In this document: piece by piece, positions 1 to 7,296 of the stretch
Position numbering within the stretch: the stretch's first letter is position 1
Layout of the letters: each line of letters opens with the position of its first letter
Assembly: GCA_019090295.1 (NCBI GenBank)
Contig: JAHRWG010000075.1
Span: 1 to 7,331, forward strand
Source of the DNA: Cycloclasticus sp.
Lineage (GTDB): Bacteria; Pseudomonadota; Gammaproteobacteria; Methylococcales; Cycloclasticaceae
Direction: 5' to 3'
DNA: 7,331 nucleotides
Position numbers and translations under genes: made by a program
The notes under the pieces: model-generated
Told to the model about the DNA's origin: nothing
Database searches by the model: none
What the model saw: the letters and a program-made list of their open reading frames with translations, nothing else

Positions 1-596
1 CCTTCCACTTTACCGGTTAGGCAACCCTCTTTAACTTCTAGGGTGTTGGCTAAGGTGTAGTCCAAGCCCAGCCTCTGCTTAAGCTTATTGGTAAAAAAGG
101 TAAAACCACCCGAGACTAATGCCAACTTAATGGATGAATCTTTTAAATAGGCAAGGAGCTCCTCAGCACCTGGGTTAAGGGTTAAGCGTTCGTCATAGAC
201 GCGCTGGAGGTCGATTTCAGGCAAGCCTTTCAAAAGAGCTACACGCTGGGTCAGTGATTCGGCAAAGTCTAACTCTCCGCGCATCGCTGCTTCGGTAATA
301 GCTGAGACTTGCTCTTTAATGCCCAACATATCGGCAATTTCATCAATGCATTCAATTGAAATAAGCGTGGAATCCATGTCTGTGACCACCAAGCGGGCTT
401 GCTTGCCATCAAAATGTGCTGGTAAACGGTTCACATCACAAGCTAATTGTTGACGGAGAGCGTCTAAATCAACCGCTTCATCCGACTCAAGCGTATAAAA
501 CCCATCGGCTGGTTGCGCTGCTTGAGAGAATTGCGATTGTATAACGGATATTTGCTGGGCAGAAAGATGATCACTGTGAAAAACGTATTTATTCAT
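1..596 (-). CDS. serB: Phosphoserine phosphatase SerB (C-terminus cut by window edge)
   Basis: HAD-superfamily phosphatase that hydrolyses O-phospho-L-serine to L-serine, the last step of serine biosynthesis in the cytoplasm. Translating the minus strand from position 596 gives 198 residues open to the window edge. Motif I is DMDST at residues 73-77, with D73 as nucleophile and D75 as general acid. It is followed by the SerB-typical IECIDEIA and the AMRGELDF cap segment (about residues 104-111). Motif II is VSGGFTFF (161-168, S162). The motif III/IV part (GDGAND in the family) and roughly 80 further residues lie beyond the left edge. Only 72 residues precede motif I, so the N-terminal domain is shorter than in the E. 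coli enzyme. The ATG at 596 is the first possible start after an in-frame TAA 13 codons upstream. No clear Shine-Dalgarno is seen. It lies 48 bases after the OppC-like gene on the same strand, with no terminator between, so co-transcription is likely. A weak -10-like TATAAA in the gap lacks a convincing -35. Confidence 0.96.
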   Translation of the reverse strand, partial: MNKYVFHSDHLSAQQISVIQSQFSQAAQPADGFYTLESDEAVDLDALRQQLACDVNRLPAHFDGKQARLVVTDMDSTLISIECIDEIADMLGIKEQVSAITEAAMRGELDFAESLTQRVALLKGLPEIDLQRVYDERLTLNPGAEELLAYLKDSSIKLALVSGGFTFFTNKLKQRLGLDYTLANTLEVKEGCLTGKVE

Positions 597-644
597 TGGT
601 TTAAAATTTATAAAGTTAGGGTTAAAGACATTTTAGCGATAGTG

Positions 645-2003
645 TTAATGATGGCTACGTGGGTCAAAGGCATCACGCACCACATCGGCAAATAAATTAA
701 CCGCTAACACCAAGCTAAACATAAATATAAATGCAGCCGATAATGACCACCAAACCACGGGTTCACGTGCCATTTCAAGGCGTGAACTATTAATCATATT
801 ACCCCAGCTGTACGAGGAAGGGTCAACCCCAATATTGATATAAGAGAGGACTGCTTCAGCCAGTACTAGGCCGCTAAAATCCAATACCACTGTAATCATG
901 ACTAAGTGCATCACATTTGGTAACACATGACGCTTTAGGATTTTTAAACGACTCACGCCTAGGGCTTGCGCGGCCACCACGTAGTCCATTTCACGAATCT
1001 TTAAGGTTTCTGCCCGCAATAGGCGGCATAATCCAGTCCAACTGGTCATGCCTAGAATCAAACACAGCAGCAATAACCGCATATCGGCCCGGTCGTCCAC
1101 TGTGGTGAATAATTCGGGATTATTGGTCATATAGACCTGCGCCATTAAAATAGCCGCTGCAATTAATAATACCCCTGGCACTGAGCTAAGTGTGGTGTAT
1201 ATATATTGAATAAGGTCATCGACCCAGCCCCTAAAAAACCCAGCAAGTAAGCCAAGGCTAATGGCAATGGGTAACATAACAATGCTGGTTAACGCGCCTA
1301 TCACCAAGCCAGTTCGAATACTTTTAACGGCTTGATAAAGCACATCTTCACCGACTTTATCAGTACCAAGAACATGATAATAAGGGGCTAGGTTAGCCAA
1401 CACACCCATGATACAAAAAATACCTAATAAGCTGAATAGTAAGGTTTTTTTACCGTTTGAAAGCGCACGGTAAGAACAATCTTTACTGAAAAATAAAACC
1501 AGTGTCACCAAACCTAGCCACACTAAAAGCGCTTGACCAAGCCCCTTTAAGCTTTTTTGTGCAATATCATTTATTTTATCTTCATCGGGATTGCTTAAGT
1601 GAGCTCCGCCAATATGTAACCGTGGGTATAGCCATTGTTTCTGCCCAGTGCTATCAAGTACTATTTCTTTTGCATAGGCGGTATGTGCAAAAGGGGCGGA
1701 GTAGGTTTTTTCATGCCCTACCCTAATTGGGCTTAAGAGTATGTCCAGTACGCTTAAAACGTCTGTTTGTTTACTGGCCTGCCCTGAATCAAGCAAGATA
1801 GGACGTTCTAACCGCGTTGAATCTAATAAGCCAATCATTAAAAACATCAATAAAACAGTGAGCGATACCATTCCAACGGTATTATCGAATACTTTTTGCC
1901 AAGGCCTGCGTAAATGCGCCTTATGTCGGGTATTTAACACGACCAGTACAACACCTATCAATAGGGCAAAAACAAGGTAGTCTGTCCATAATAAGCTGAG
2001 CAT
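645..2003 (-). CDS. Enlarged OppC/DppC-type peptide ABC transporter permease
   Basis: Inner-membrane permease of the binding-protein-dependent transport family, pairing with the OppB-like gene just upstream to form the translocation pore of a peptide importer. The C-terminal half is classic: LGTDKVGEDVL at residues 212-222, a GLLAGFFRGWVDD loop (251-263), the EAA loop that docks the ATPase (about 340-363, AAQALGV then LPN), and the family ending DAFDPR (444-449). At 452 residues it is much longer than the roughly 300 usual for OppC. About 210 residues precede the GTD motif. They hold four predicted helices (about 7-23, 42-61, 155-173 and 187-206) instead of one, and a polar stretch at 62-153. 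Basic residues at 24-37 and 174-186 put those loops in the cytoplasm and the 62-153 stretch in the periplasm. The start ATG overlaps the upstream stop by one base (TAATG), which suggests translational coupling; a weak AAGAG lies upstream. The stop is followed 48 bases later by serB. Family assignment is secure; the substrate is not known. Confidence 0.93.
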   Translation of the reverse strand: MLSLLWTDYLVFALLIGVVLVVLNTRHKAHLRRPWQKVFDNTVGMVSLTVLLMFLMIGLLDSTRLERPILLDSGQASKQTDVLSVLDILLSPIRVGHEKTYSAPFAHTAYAKEIVLDSTGQKQWLYPRLHIGGAHLSNPDEDKINDIAQKSLKGLGQALLVWLGLVTLVLFFSKDCSYRALSNGKKTLLFSLLGIFCIMGVLANLAPYYHVLGTDKVGEDVLYQAVKSIRTGLVIGALTSIVMLPIAISLGLLAGFFRGWVDDLIQYIYTTLSSVPGVLLIAAAILMAQVYMTNNPELFTTVDDRADMRLLLLCLILGMTSWTGLCRLLRAETLKIREMDYVVAAQALGVSRLKILKRHVLPNVMHLVMITVVLDFSGLVLAEAVLSYINIGVDPSSYSWGNMINSSRLEMAREPVVWWSLSAAFIFMFSLVLAVNLFADVVRDAFDPRSHH

Positions 2004-2980
2004 TAGTTCAACCGTACTCTTGGGTCAACAAGGGTATATGAAATATCGGTTAGTAATAAACCGATGATGTATAGAAACGAGCCTAAAAAAACCATTGAAC
2101 GAACAATGGCAAAATCCTGGCTGGCAATGGCATCAATGGTGTAGCTGCCTAACCCTGGTATGCCAAAAAATGACTCGGTGATTAAGCTTCCCATAAATAG
2201 CAGCGGCAAAATAACCACAATACCGGTTAAAATTGGAATCATTGCATTTTTTAGTACGTGCTTAAATAATACTTGGAGCTCGGATAAACCCTTTGCTCTT
2301 GCTGTTCGAACATAGTCTTTCGAGGCTTCTTCCAAAAACAAACTACGGTACCAACGAACCCCAGAACCCAGCCCGCCAATCACCCCAATAAAAACGGGTA
2401 AGACAATAAACTTAAATGCATCCAGTCCCGGTGCATAACCAGAAATAGGGGTTAGCGCGAGCAGTTTACCAACAAAGTATTGCCCAGCAATAATGTAAAA
2501 CAAGCCAGAAATAGACATCAACGCAACGCAGGTGAATACGCCGATAAACTCCAAGTAACTCCCTCGATAAAATATAAGTAATAAGGCAAACGTGATATTA
2601 ACCAGTACGCCGATGATTAACGAGGGGATGGCAATCGCTAGACTTGGCCACATTCGTTGGGAAATATCGGCAACAATATCGCGCCCATTATCTGAAATGC
2701 CCAAATCAAACACAAAGAGCCCTATCGATTTTTTAAAAAAGATGGTTTGTTGTATTTGCTGTAAACCCTTAGCTTGCTCATTCCATAGCAAGGGTAAGTC
2801 ATAACCGCGTTGCTGCTTCCAATTATCCACCGCTGCTTGACTGACATATTTATCGCCCAATTGCATACGCGCCATATCATCTGGCGTATTGACCACAAAA
2901 AATAAGACAAAGGTTAGGATATTCACACCAAGTAATACCGGCAGTACATACAGTAAGCGGCGAATAATGTAATTAATCAT
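2003..2980 (-). CDS. OppB/DppB-type peptide ABC transporter permease
   Basis: Inner-membrane permease, one half of the heterodimeric pore of a peptide/oligopeptide importer. The 325 residues match the usual OppB length. It opens with the family signature (RRLLYVLPVLLGVN at 7-20, helix 1 about 9-30). A periplasmic stretch to about residue 110 follows, then helices near 113-137, 142-166, 190-205, 247-267 and 294-313. The EAA loop that contacts the ATPase is at about 222-245 (DYVRTARAKGLS then KHVLKN). After it come the conserved ESFFGIPGLGSY (269-280) and the closing LVDPRVR (317-323). The start overlaps the end of the binding-protein gene by 8 bases, and its stop overlaps the next permease start by 1 base, so the three are almost certainly one operon. 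I see no strong Shine-Dalgarno, which fits coupled translation. The substrate cannot be read from the sequence; peptides are the family default, but other small molecules are imported by relatives. Confidence 0.95.
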   Translation of the reverse strand: MINYIIRRLLYVLPVLLGVNILTFVLFFVVNTPDDMARMQLGDKYVSQAAVDNWKQQRGYDLPLLWNEQAKGLQQIQQTIFFKKSIGLFVFDLGISDNGRDIVADISQRMWPSLAIAIPSLIIGVLVNITFALLLIFYRGSYLEFIGVFTCVALMSISGLFYIIAGQYFVGKLLALTPISGYAPGLDAFKFIVLPVFIGVIGGLGSGVRWYRSLFLEEASKDYVRTARAKGLSELQVLFKHVLKNAMIPILTGIVVILPLLFMGSLITESFFGIPGLGSYTIDAIASQDFAIVRSMVFLGSFLYIIGLLLTDISYTLVDPRVRLN

Positions 2981-5114
2981 AGGCTTTTGCTTGCTCTAGT
3001 CGCCGGTAAATAAGGTAAGCCGGTACCAGCAGCACCAATATTAACAGTGCAATGACCAGTAAAGGCCAAACCACCGGTTTATTCCATTTCTTTTGATACT
3101 GTGCGCGCTGCTTAGCATCAACCTTAATATATTTGGTTTTATTGTTGGCCATCAAGTTGGGGTAAGCATTCTTATACCAATGATGATGTAATGAAAATGC
3201 CTTTGGATGAAAGCCCCATAACCAAGGGGCATCTTGTTGTGCAATGCCGATCATTTGGTTAATAATTTGCTGCCGCTGTGGCGTATTGTCCATACTGCTC
3301 ATTGTCTCAAACAGCGAGTCAAACTGAGCATTTTGATAATTTGCGGCATTTTCACCTGCATGCAGTGCTTTGGCATTTTTCCCATACAGTAGGAAAAGGA
3401 AGTTTTCTGGGTCTGGGTAATCGGCGTTCCAACCCCACATAAACATTTGCGCATGACCATTTCGCATTTTTTCTTGAAAGCGGTTGTAATCTGTCCCTCG
3501 CACCACTAGCTGTATATCAATTTTACTGAATTGCTTACGCAGCCAATTTAAACGCGCCTTACTGTCTGGGCCACTATCCATCGTATCAAAATACAACACT
3601 AACGGTTGGCCACTTTTCTGATCAAGACCATTGGGATAACCCGCCTCAACTAACAGCTGTTTCGCCTCATCAAGTGAGCGACGCACGGGCCCTTTATCCC
3701 ATTGGTAAACCACAGGGTTAAGCCCTTCTTTGCCACTGAGATGACCAAAAATCCCCGGTGGAATAATCCCTTGCGCGGCAACCCCACGACCATTGAGGAA
3801 AATAGAAATATACTCTTCATAATCCACTGCAATGGAAATTGCCTGACGAAGCTTTCTAGCACGCTCAGTATTGCCCCCCACGACGTTATCGAGCATATTA
3901 AAACCCAGATAATAACTAGAGGTGGTAACAGCCGTTTGTAGTGCAATTTTCCGTTGTAGCATATTATCGGTTAGTCCAAACTCTCCATCAGACGAGAAGC
4001 TTACCGCTTGATCAAAGCTATCTGAACTGATCCCTGATGCATCATAATACCCTTGTAAGAACTTACTCCAGTACGGAATGGTTTCTTTTTCAAGTGAAAA
4101 AATAACTTTATCACTCAGCGGTAATCGCTGACCTGCATCAACTAACAAGCCTCTTTCACGTAAACCTTCATCCGCTTCAGAAGGGTAATAGTCGGGGTGG
4201 AAATTTGGGTTTTTCACTAACACCATTCGCCGATTAGGGTCATTTTCATGCAAATAGAAAGCCCCTGTGCCAACGGGAAACCAATCCAGGGTGATATTTT
4301 TCTTAACTAAACGTGGGTTTGCGTAAAAGGCATCGGCCTCCCACGGCATGGGGGCAAAAAATGGCATCGCCAGCCAATTTATAAATTGTGGGTATTTGCC
4401 CTTTATTCTAATGTTGAATTGATGGTCATTGAGCTTTTTAATACCGAGTAACGGCACGCTTTGCAAACGTTGCACCTTCGACAACTGAGGCTGATCACTT
4501 AAAAGCTCTGCTTGCTGCTGAGCAAAGGTCTCGAAGCCAACAATGTGGTTCGCCATTAAACCCGCAATGGGTGATTGACTGGCAGGGTCGGCTAAGCGCT
4601 TTATTTGATAAATAAAATCATCCACGGTTAACAGCCGTGTCGCTAAGGGTAGGTCATATAAGGAACGCTGATCCCAATCGCTAGGTAATACCTTATGCAG
4701 AGACTTATTGAAGCTTGGGTGCGGCTGAAAACGCACCTCCTGTCGTACCGTAATGGTGTAGTCACTAAACGCAATGTCTTTTGCATCAACCTTACCCGTT
4801 AACGCCTCACCCTTAGCGTTAAAGTATTGTAGCGTAGGCATATCGCTAGCAAGTAATGGTTCTAGCTGATATGGTTTTTTTAAGTAATGGTATTGGAATA
4901 GGGACTCATAGACTTGCCCTATAATCGCATACTCATTTGAGCTGTATGACTTGGCTGGGTCTAGGTGCTTAGGCCGCTCACTAAATGACGTGTAAATTAT
5001 TGCCTGTGACTGATCACTCTGCACATACGGATTATTTAAATGTCCGTCAGTGCAGGCAGAAACTAGAAGGTAAATTAAAATTAAAACACCTAATTTCCAC
5101 ATGATTATTCTCAT
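2973..5114 (-). CDS. Family-5 peptide-binding lipoprotein with C-terminal membrane helix
   Basis: Extracytoplasmic solute-binding protein (SBP_bac_5, OppA/DppA type) that captures peptides for the two permeases encoded directly downstream. The N-terminus is a lipoprotein signal: a hydrophobic stretch at 8-19 and a lipobox VSAC ending at C21. The binding fold runs from about 38 to 660. It includes ERPKHLDPAKSYSSNEY (46-62) near the start, LRQAISIAVDYEEY (422-435) and GWNADYPDPENF (561-572), all typical of the family. At 713 residues it is longer than the usual 500-560. A C-terminal hydrophobic segment (681-702), followed by YRRLEQAK, predicts a transmembrane helix with its tail in the cytoplasm; this is unusual for a soluble or lipid-anchored binding protein. 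An alternative start is the ATG at 5102 (residue M5), which has a GAGA six bases upstream and would move the lipid-bearing Cys to position 17. The 130-bp gap before it carries a candidate promoter. No ATPase gene follows. The stop lies within the OppB-like gene (8-base overlap). Confidence 0.94.
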   Translation of the reverse strand: MRIIMWKLGVLILIYLLVSACTDGHLNNPYVQSDQSQAIIYTSFSERPKHLDPAKSYSSNEYAIIGQVYESLFQYHYLKKPYQLEPLLASDMPTLQYFNAKGEALTGKVDAKDIAFSDYTITVRQEVRFQPHPSFNKSLHKVLPSDWDQRSLYDLPLATRLLTVDDFIYQIKRLADPASQSPIAGLMANHIVGFETFAQQQAELLSDQPQLSKVQRLQSVPLLGIKKLNDHQFNIRIKGKYPQFINWLAMPFFAPMPWEADAFYANPRLVKKNITLDWFPVGTGAFYLHENDPNRRMVLVKNPNFHPDYYPSEADEGLRERGLLVDAGQRLPLSDKVIFSLEKETIPYWSKFLQGYYDASGISSDSFDQAVSFSSDGEFGLTDNMLQRKIALQTAVTTSSYYLGFNMLDNVVGGNTERARKLRQAISIAVDYEEYISIFLNGRGVAAQGIIPPGIFGHLSGKEGLNPVVYQWDKGPVRRSLDEAKQLLVEAGYPNGLDQKSGQPLVLYFDTMDSGPDSKARLNWLRKQFSKIDIQLVVRGTDYNRFQEKMRNGHAQMFMWGWNADYPDPENFLFLLYGKNAKALHAGENAANYQNAQFDSLFETMSSMDNTPQRQQIINQMIGIAQQDAPWLWGFHPKAFSLHHHWYKNAYPNLMANNKTKYIKVDAKQRAQYQKKWNKPVVWPLLVIALLILVLLVPAYLIYRRLEQAKAYD

Positions 5115-5152
5115 TTCAAGCCCAATAGCAGGGATATACTTGCACTAAATTT

Positions 5153-5188
5153 AAGGTGAACCTTGTTGATTCATTTAGGTGATCCACC
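5153..5188. repeat. Two small inverted repeats in the transporter leader
   Basis: Downstream of the candidate promoter, AAGGT-GA-ACCTT (5153-5164) is a perfect 5-bp inverted repeat, and GGTG-ATC-CACC (5178-5188) is a perfect 4-bp one. Their surroundings also resemble each other as direct copies: ATTTAAGGTGAACC at 5149-5162 and ATTTAGGTGATCC at 5173-5185, about 24 bases apart. This could be a pair of operator half-sites or a chance resemblance in an AT-rich leader; no regulator can be named. Confidence 0.3.
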
Positions 5189-5200
5189 CATCGTTAAGCA

Positions 5201-5228
5201 ATTATATAAGACACCATAATGATGGCAC
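5201..5228 (-). promoter_or_regulatory. Candidate sigma-70 promoter for the peptide transporter operon
   Basis: On the minus strand a perfect -10 box TATAAT (5206 to 5201) is preceded by GTGCCA (5228 to 5223), which matches four of six bases of the -35 consensus at 16-base spacing. Transcription would start near 5194, leaving a leader of about 80 bases before the binding-protein ATG at 5114. It is the best promoter-like sequence in the gap after ppiD, and makes the transporter genes (and perhaps serB) an independent unit. It is called by eye only. Confidence 0.55.
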
Positions 5229-5230
5229 AG

Positions 5231-5266
5231 GCATAAAAAACCAGTTATTCTGCGCGGTTATTAAAA
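5231..5266 (-). terminator. Weak possible terminator at the end of ppiD
   Basis: On the minus strand a short imperfect stem around the ppiD stop codon (AACC pairing with GGTT, or CAG with CTG around an AATAA loop) leads directly into a run of six T. The stem is only 3-4 bp, so this is at most a weak or leaky terminator. No better hairpin is seen in the 130-bp gap. Confidence 0.2.
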
Positions 5267-7152
5267 CGGGTACTGATTCTATCCCTTAAGTTAGCCAGAG
5301 TGTTACTAATCGAGGCTTCACTATTTAACCGCTTAAGAAAATCACTGAACCGTTGACGGTCTTCAGAAGACAGGTCCACAGGATCAGCGTCAACAACGTT
5401 GATCAGCTCAATAACCACAACATCACCATTACTCATGGCTGATTGCTTAAATGTGGAACCCGTTTCTAATGGACGCTCCATTGTGAACCCAGCTTTTAAT
5501 ATTTCAGGTGCAGTATTTGCGTCATTCCTAGTAACAGGTCCAACATCAACCAAGCGAACCTTCTCGCCATCTACTAATGACTTCATGGGGCTGCCCTTCC
5601 CTAGACTGGCTACCAGCTCTTTTGCTTTAACATTAAGAAGGGCCTTTGTTTGGTCCACTTTAAGGCTTTGCTCAATCTCATCAAAGACCGTCTCTAATGG
5701 TGATAATTGCTCTGGCGTATAATTCACCATTCGTAAAACGATAAGATGTTCTGGGCTTAATTCGATCACATCGCTATTATTACCGGCAATCACATCTGAG
5801 TTAAATACTGCTCGGCGAATATCAGCTGAAGATGCTATCCCAGTGCCCTGTTGCTCAGTCATTGGGTCCAATGATACAACCGTTAAACCTAACTCATCGA
5901 CTAAAGGTGCAAGCGTGTCTGGATTTTCAAAACTAAGTTCCGCCAGCCGTTCTGATAATTGGTAGAACTGTTCATTTGCAATCGTTTGCTTATAAAGTGA
6001 TTCAACTTGAGCTTTAACAGCCTCAAAAGGCTCTATACTTGCCGCCTGCAAGTCAGTGAGTTTAACGATTTGGTAACCTGCTTCAGTTTTTATTAATTCA
6101 GAAACCTCACCCTGTTTTAACCCTACTAACGCTTGCTCAAAATCAGCCCCCATCATGCTTGGAGCTATAATACCCAAATCTCCACCTGCTTTAGCAGACC
6201 CAAGATCAGTTGAAAACTCCTTTGCTAGCACTGCAAAATCTTCTCCAGCCTTAAGACGCTTTAAAACATTATCTGCTAACGCTTTACTTCGAGTTAAGCT
6301 ATCTACTCCATCCGCTTCTTCTAGTTCAATTTCTATATGGCTGACACGGCGGCGAGCAGGTGACGTAAACGATGCCTTTTCAGTGTCGTAAAAAGCGATT
6401 AGCTCCTCACCCGTTACTTTAATATTAGACATCAGTTCCGACAGGTCCAAAGAAACATAGTCTATTGATGCTGTAGCGGCTGTTTGGTATGCCTGCTTAT
6501 TTGCCAGATAGAAATCTTTTACGTCGTCCTCTTTGACGGTTGCACTATTTAATTCAGATGCTAACGGCAATAAAAGGTAATGTAGATCACGTGTTTGCTC
6601 TATCAGGCGATAAAAGTTATCTACTTCACTGTTGTCTACTAGGCTGGTATTAACTATGCCACTGACAAACTGATCTCTTTTGAGACCAACTTTAAGCTGC
6701 TGTAAAAACTGTGATGTTGTTAGGCCTTTAGATTGTATAAGCTCTAAGTAGCGTGTTTTATCAAACACACCATCTGTTTGAAAGACTTCAAGTTCAGCAA
6801 TAATACTTAAAACAGTTTTGTCTGAGATAACGAAGCCTTCGTCATTAACCTCTTGTAGGATTAGCTTCTCTTGAACGAGACGGTTTAATGCATTTTGTCG
6901 CAAAACATCCTCATTAAACAACTCAGGAGAGTATTGCTCACCATATTGATCTTTTAACTGGTTCACCTGCTTTAAGTAGGCTTCATTTAAATCTGCTTGA
7001 TATATTTCTTGGTCGCCAACTTCAACCAGTGCTGACTCGGAGTTACTGGTTGCGTAGCTTTGTAATCCAAGTAAAACAAATGACAATGAAATGGCCGCAA
7101 TGATAACCATTCCTAACCAACCTTTTACATGCGTTCTTAATCTATCTAACAT
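5245..7152 (-). CDS. ppiD: Periplasmic folding chaperone PpiD (SurA_N/parvulin domains)
   Basis: Inner-membrane-anchored periplasmic chaperone that associates with the Sec translocon and helps newly exported proteins fold. The 635 residues are close to the E. coli length of 623. A short cytoplasmic N-terminus (MLDRLRTHVKG) leads into one transmembrane helix (about 12-33). A SurA-N-like chaperone region follows (to about 165, with VGDQEIYQADLNEAY at 45-59 and LNRLVQEKLI at 89-98). The parvulin domain spans about 265-367 (VSHIEIELEE, EDFAVLAKEFSTD, GGDLG, GYQIVKLTD), and a C-terminal chaperone region completes it. The first parvulin His is present (H272), but the usual second His near the domain end is Q361, so isomerase activity is doubtful; the E. 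coli protein is likewise regarded as inactive. The start at 7152 has TAGGT with AGG eight bases upstream. Two tRNA genes and a terminator sit immediately upstream, where hupB lies in E. coli. Downstream is the peptide transporter operon, probably independently transcribed. Confidence 0.94.
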   Translation of the reverse strand: MLDRLRTHVKGWLGMVIIAAISLSFVLLGLQSYATSNSESALVEVGDQEIYQADLNEAYLKQVNQLKDQYGEQYSPELFNEDVLRQNALNRLVQEKLILQEVNDEGFVISDKTVLSIIAELEVFQTDGVFDKTRYLELIQSKGLTTSQFLQQLKVGLKRDQFVSGIVNTSLVDNSEVDNFYRLIEQTRDLHYLLLPLASELNSATVKEDDVKDFYLANKQAYQTAATASIDYVSLDLSELMSNIKVTGEELIAFYDTEKASFTSPARRRVSHIEIELEEADGVDSLTRSKALADNVLKRLKAGEDFAVLAKEFSTDLGSAKAGGDLGIIAPSMMGADFEQALVGLKQGEVSELIKTEAGYQIVKLTDLQAASIEPFEAVKAQVESLYKQTIANEQFYQLSERLAELSFENPDTLAPLVDELGLTVVSLDPMTEQQGTGIASSADIRRAVFNSDVIAGNNSDVIELSPEHLIVLRMVNYTPEQLSPLETVFDEIEQSLKVDQTKALLNVKAKELVASLGKGSPMKSLVDGEKVRLVDVGPVTRNDANTAPEILKAGFTMERPLETGSTFKQSAMSNGDVVVIELINVVDADPVDLSSEDRQRFSDFLKRLNSEASISNTLANLRDRISTRFNNRAE

Positions 7153-7160
7153 ATTAATAA

Positions 7161-7165
7161 CCTAA
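7161..7165 (-). promoter_or_regulatory. Ribosome binding site of ppiD
   Basis: The minus strand reads TTAGGTTATTAAT before the ATG at 7152. The AGG core (7163 to 7161) lies eight bases from the start, a normal Shine-Dalgarno distance, and supports this ATG as the real start. Confidence 0.6.
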
Positions 7166-7176
7166 GATAAAAAATC

Positions 7177-7210
7177 AAAAAAAAACCCTAGAACCTGAAG
7201 TTCTAGGGTT
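7177..7210 (-). terminator. Strong intrinsic terminator after tRNA-Asp
   Basis: A perfect 11-bp inverted repeat (AACCCTAGAAC at 7184-7194, GTTCTAGGGTT at 7200-7210) encloses a 5-base loop. On the minus strand it is followed by a run of T ending at 7177 (nine T including the stem's last two). It lies four bases past the tRNA-Asp CCA end and 24 bases before the ppiD start, so it should end the tRNA transcript or act as a partial block for read-through into ppiD. Confidence 0.93.
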
Positions 7211-7214
7211 GTTT

Positions 7215-7291
7215 TGGCGGAGTGGACGGGACTCGAACCCGCGACCCCCGGCGTGACAGGCCGGTATTCTAACCAACTGAACTACCACTCC
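7215..7291 (-). tRNA. tRNA-Asp (anticodon GUC), complete
   Basis: The 77-base gene reads on the minus strand from GGAGTGG to CCACTCC, discriminator G and an encoded CCA. It folds as a full cloverleaf: 7-bp acceptor stem, D arm with AGTTGGTTA, anticodon stem CCGGC/GCCGG with loop CTGTCAC (anticodon GTC at 7257 to 7255), and T arm GCGGG-TTCGAGT-CCCGT. It is nearly identical to the E. coli tRNA-Asp. It lies five bases after the tRNA-Val gene, so both probably come from one precursor that ends at the adjacent terminator. Confidence 0.98.
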
Positions 7292-7296
7292 AAATC

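Noticed and set aside
597..644. Possible serB promoter with TATAAA
   Set aside because: No acceptable -35 box at 16-18 bases; the AT-rich gap makes a -10 match likely by chance.
513..695. 60-codon plus-strand reading frame across the serB start and the OppC-like gene end
   Set aside because: It overlaps two well-supported minus-strand genes, has no recognisable domain and no good start signals; it is a shadow.
3650..3946. Overlapping open frames on both strands inside the binding-protein gene
   Set aside because: The proteins resemble no family and lie in alternative frames of a conserved gene, so they are chance frames.
5207..5244. CCAT-CATT-ATGG hairpin after ppiD as a terminator
   Set aside because: The stem is only 4 bp plus wobble pairs and is not followed by a T-run; it also overlaps the candidate promoter.
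5399..5722. 107-codon plus-strand reading frame inside ppiD
   Set aside because: Composition is Ser/Thr-rich antisense of a well-supported coding region, with no supporting start signals.
7177..7210. The perfect inverted repeat as a mobile-element or attachment-site end
   Set aside because: Its position just past a tRNA with a T-run on the transcribed strand fits an intrinsic terminator; no integrase or second copy is in the window.
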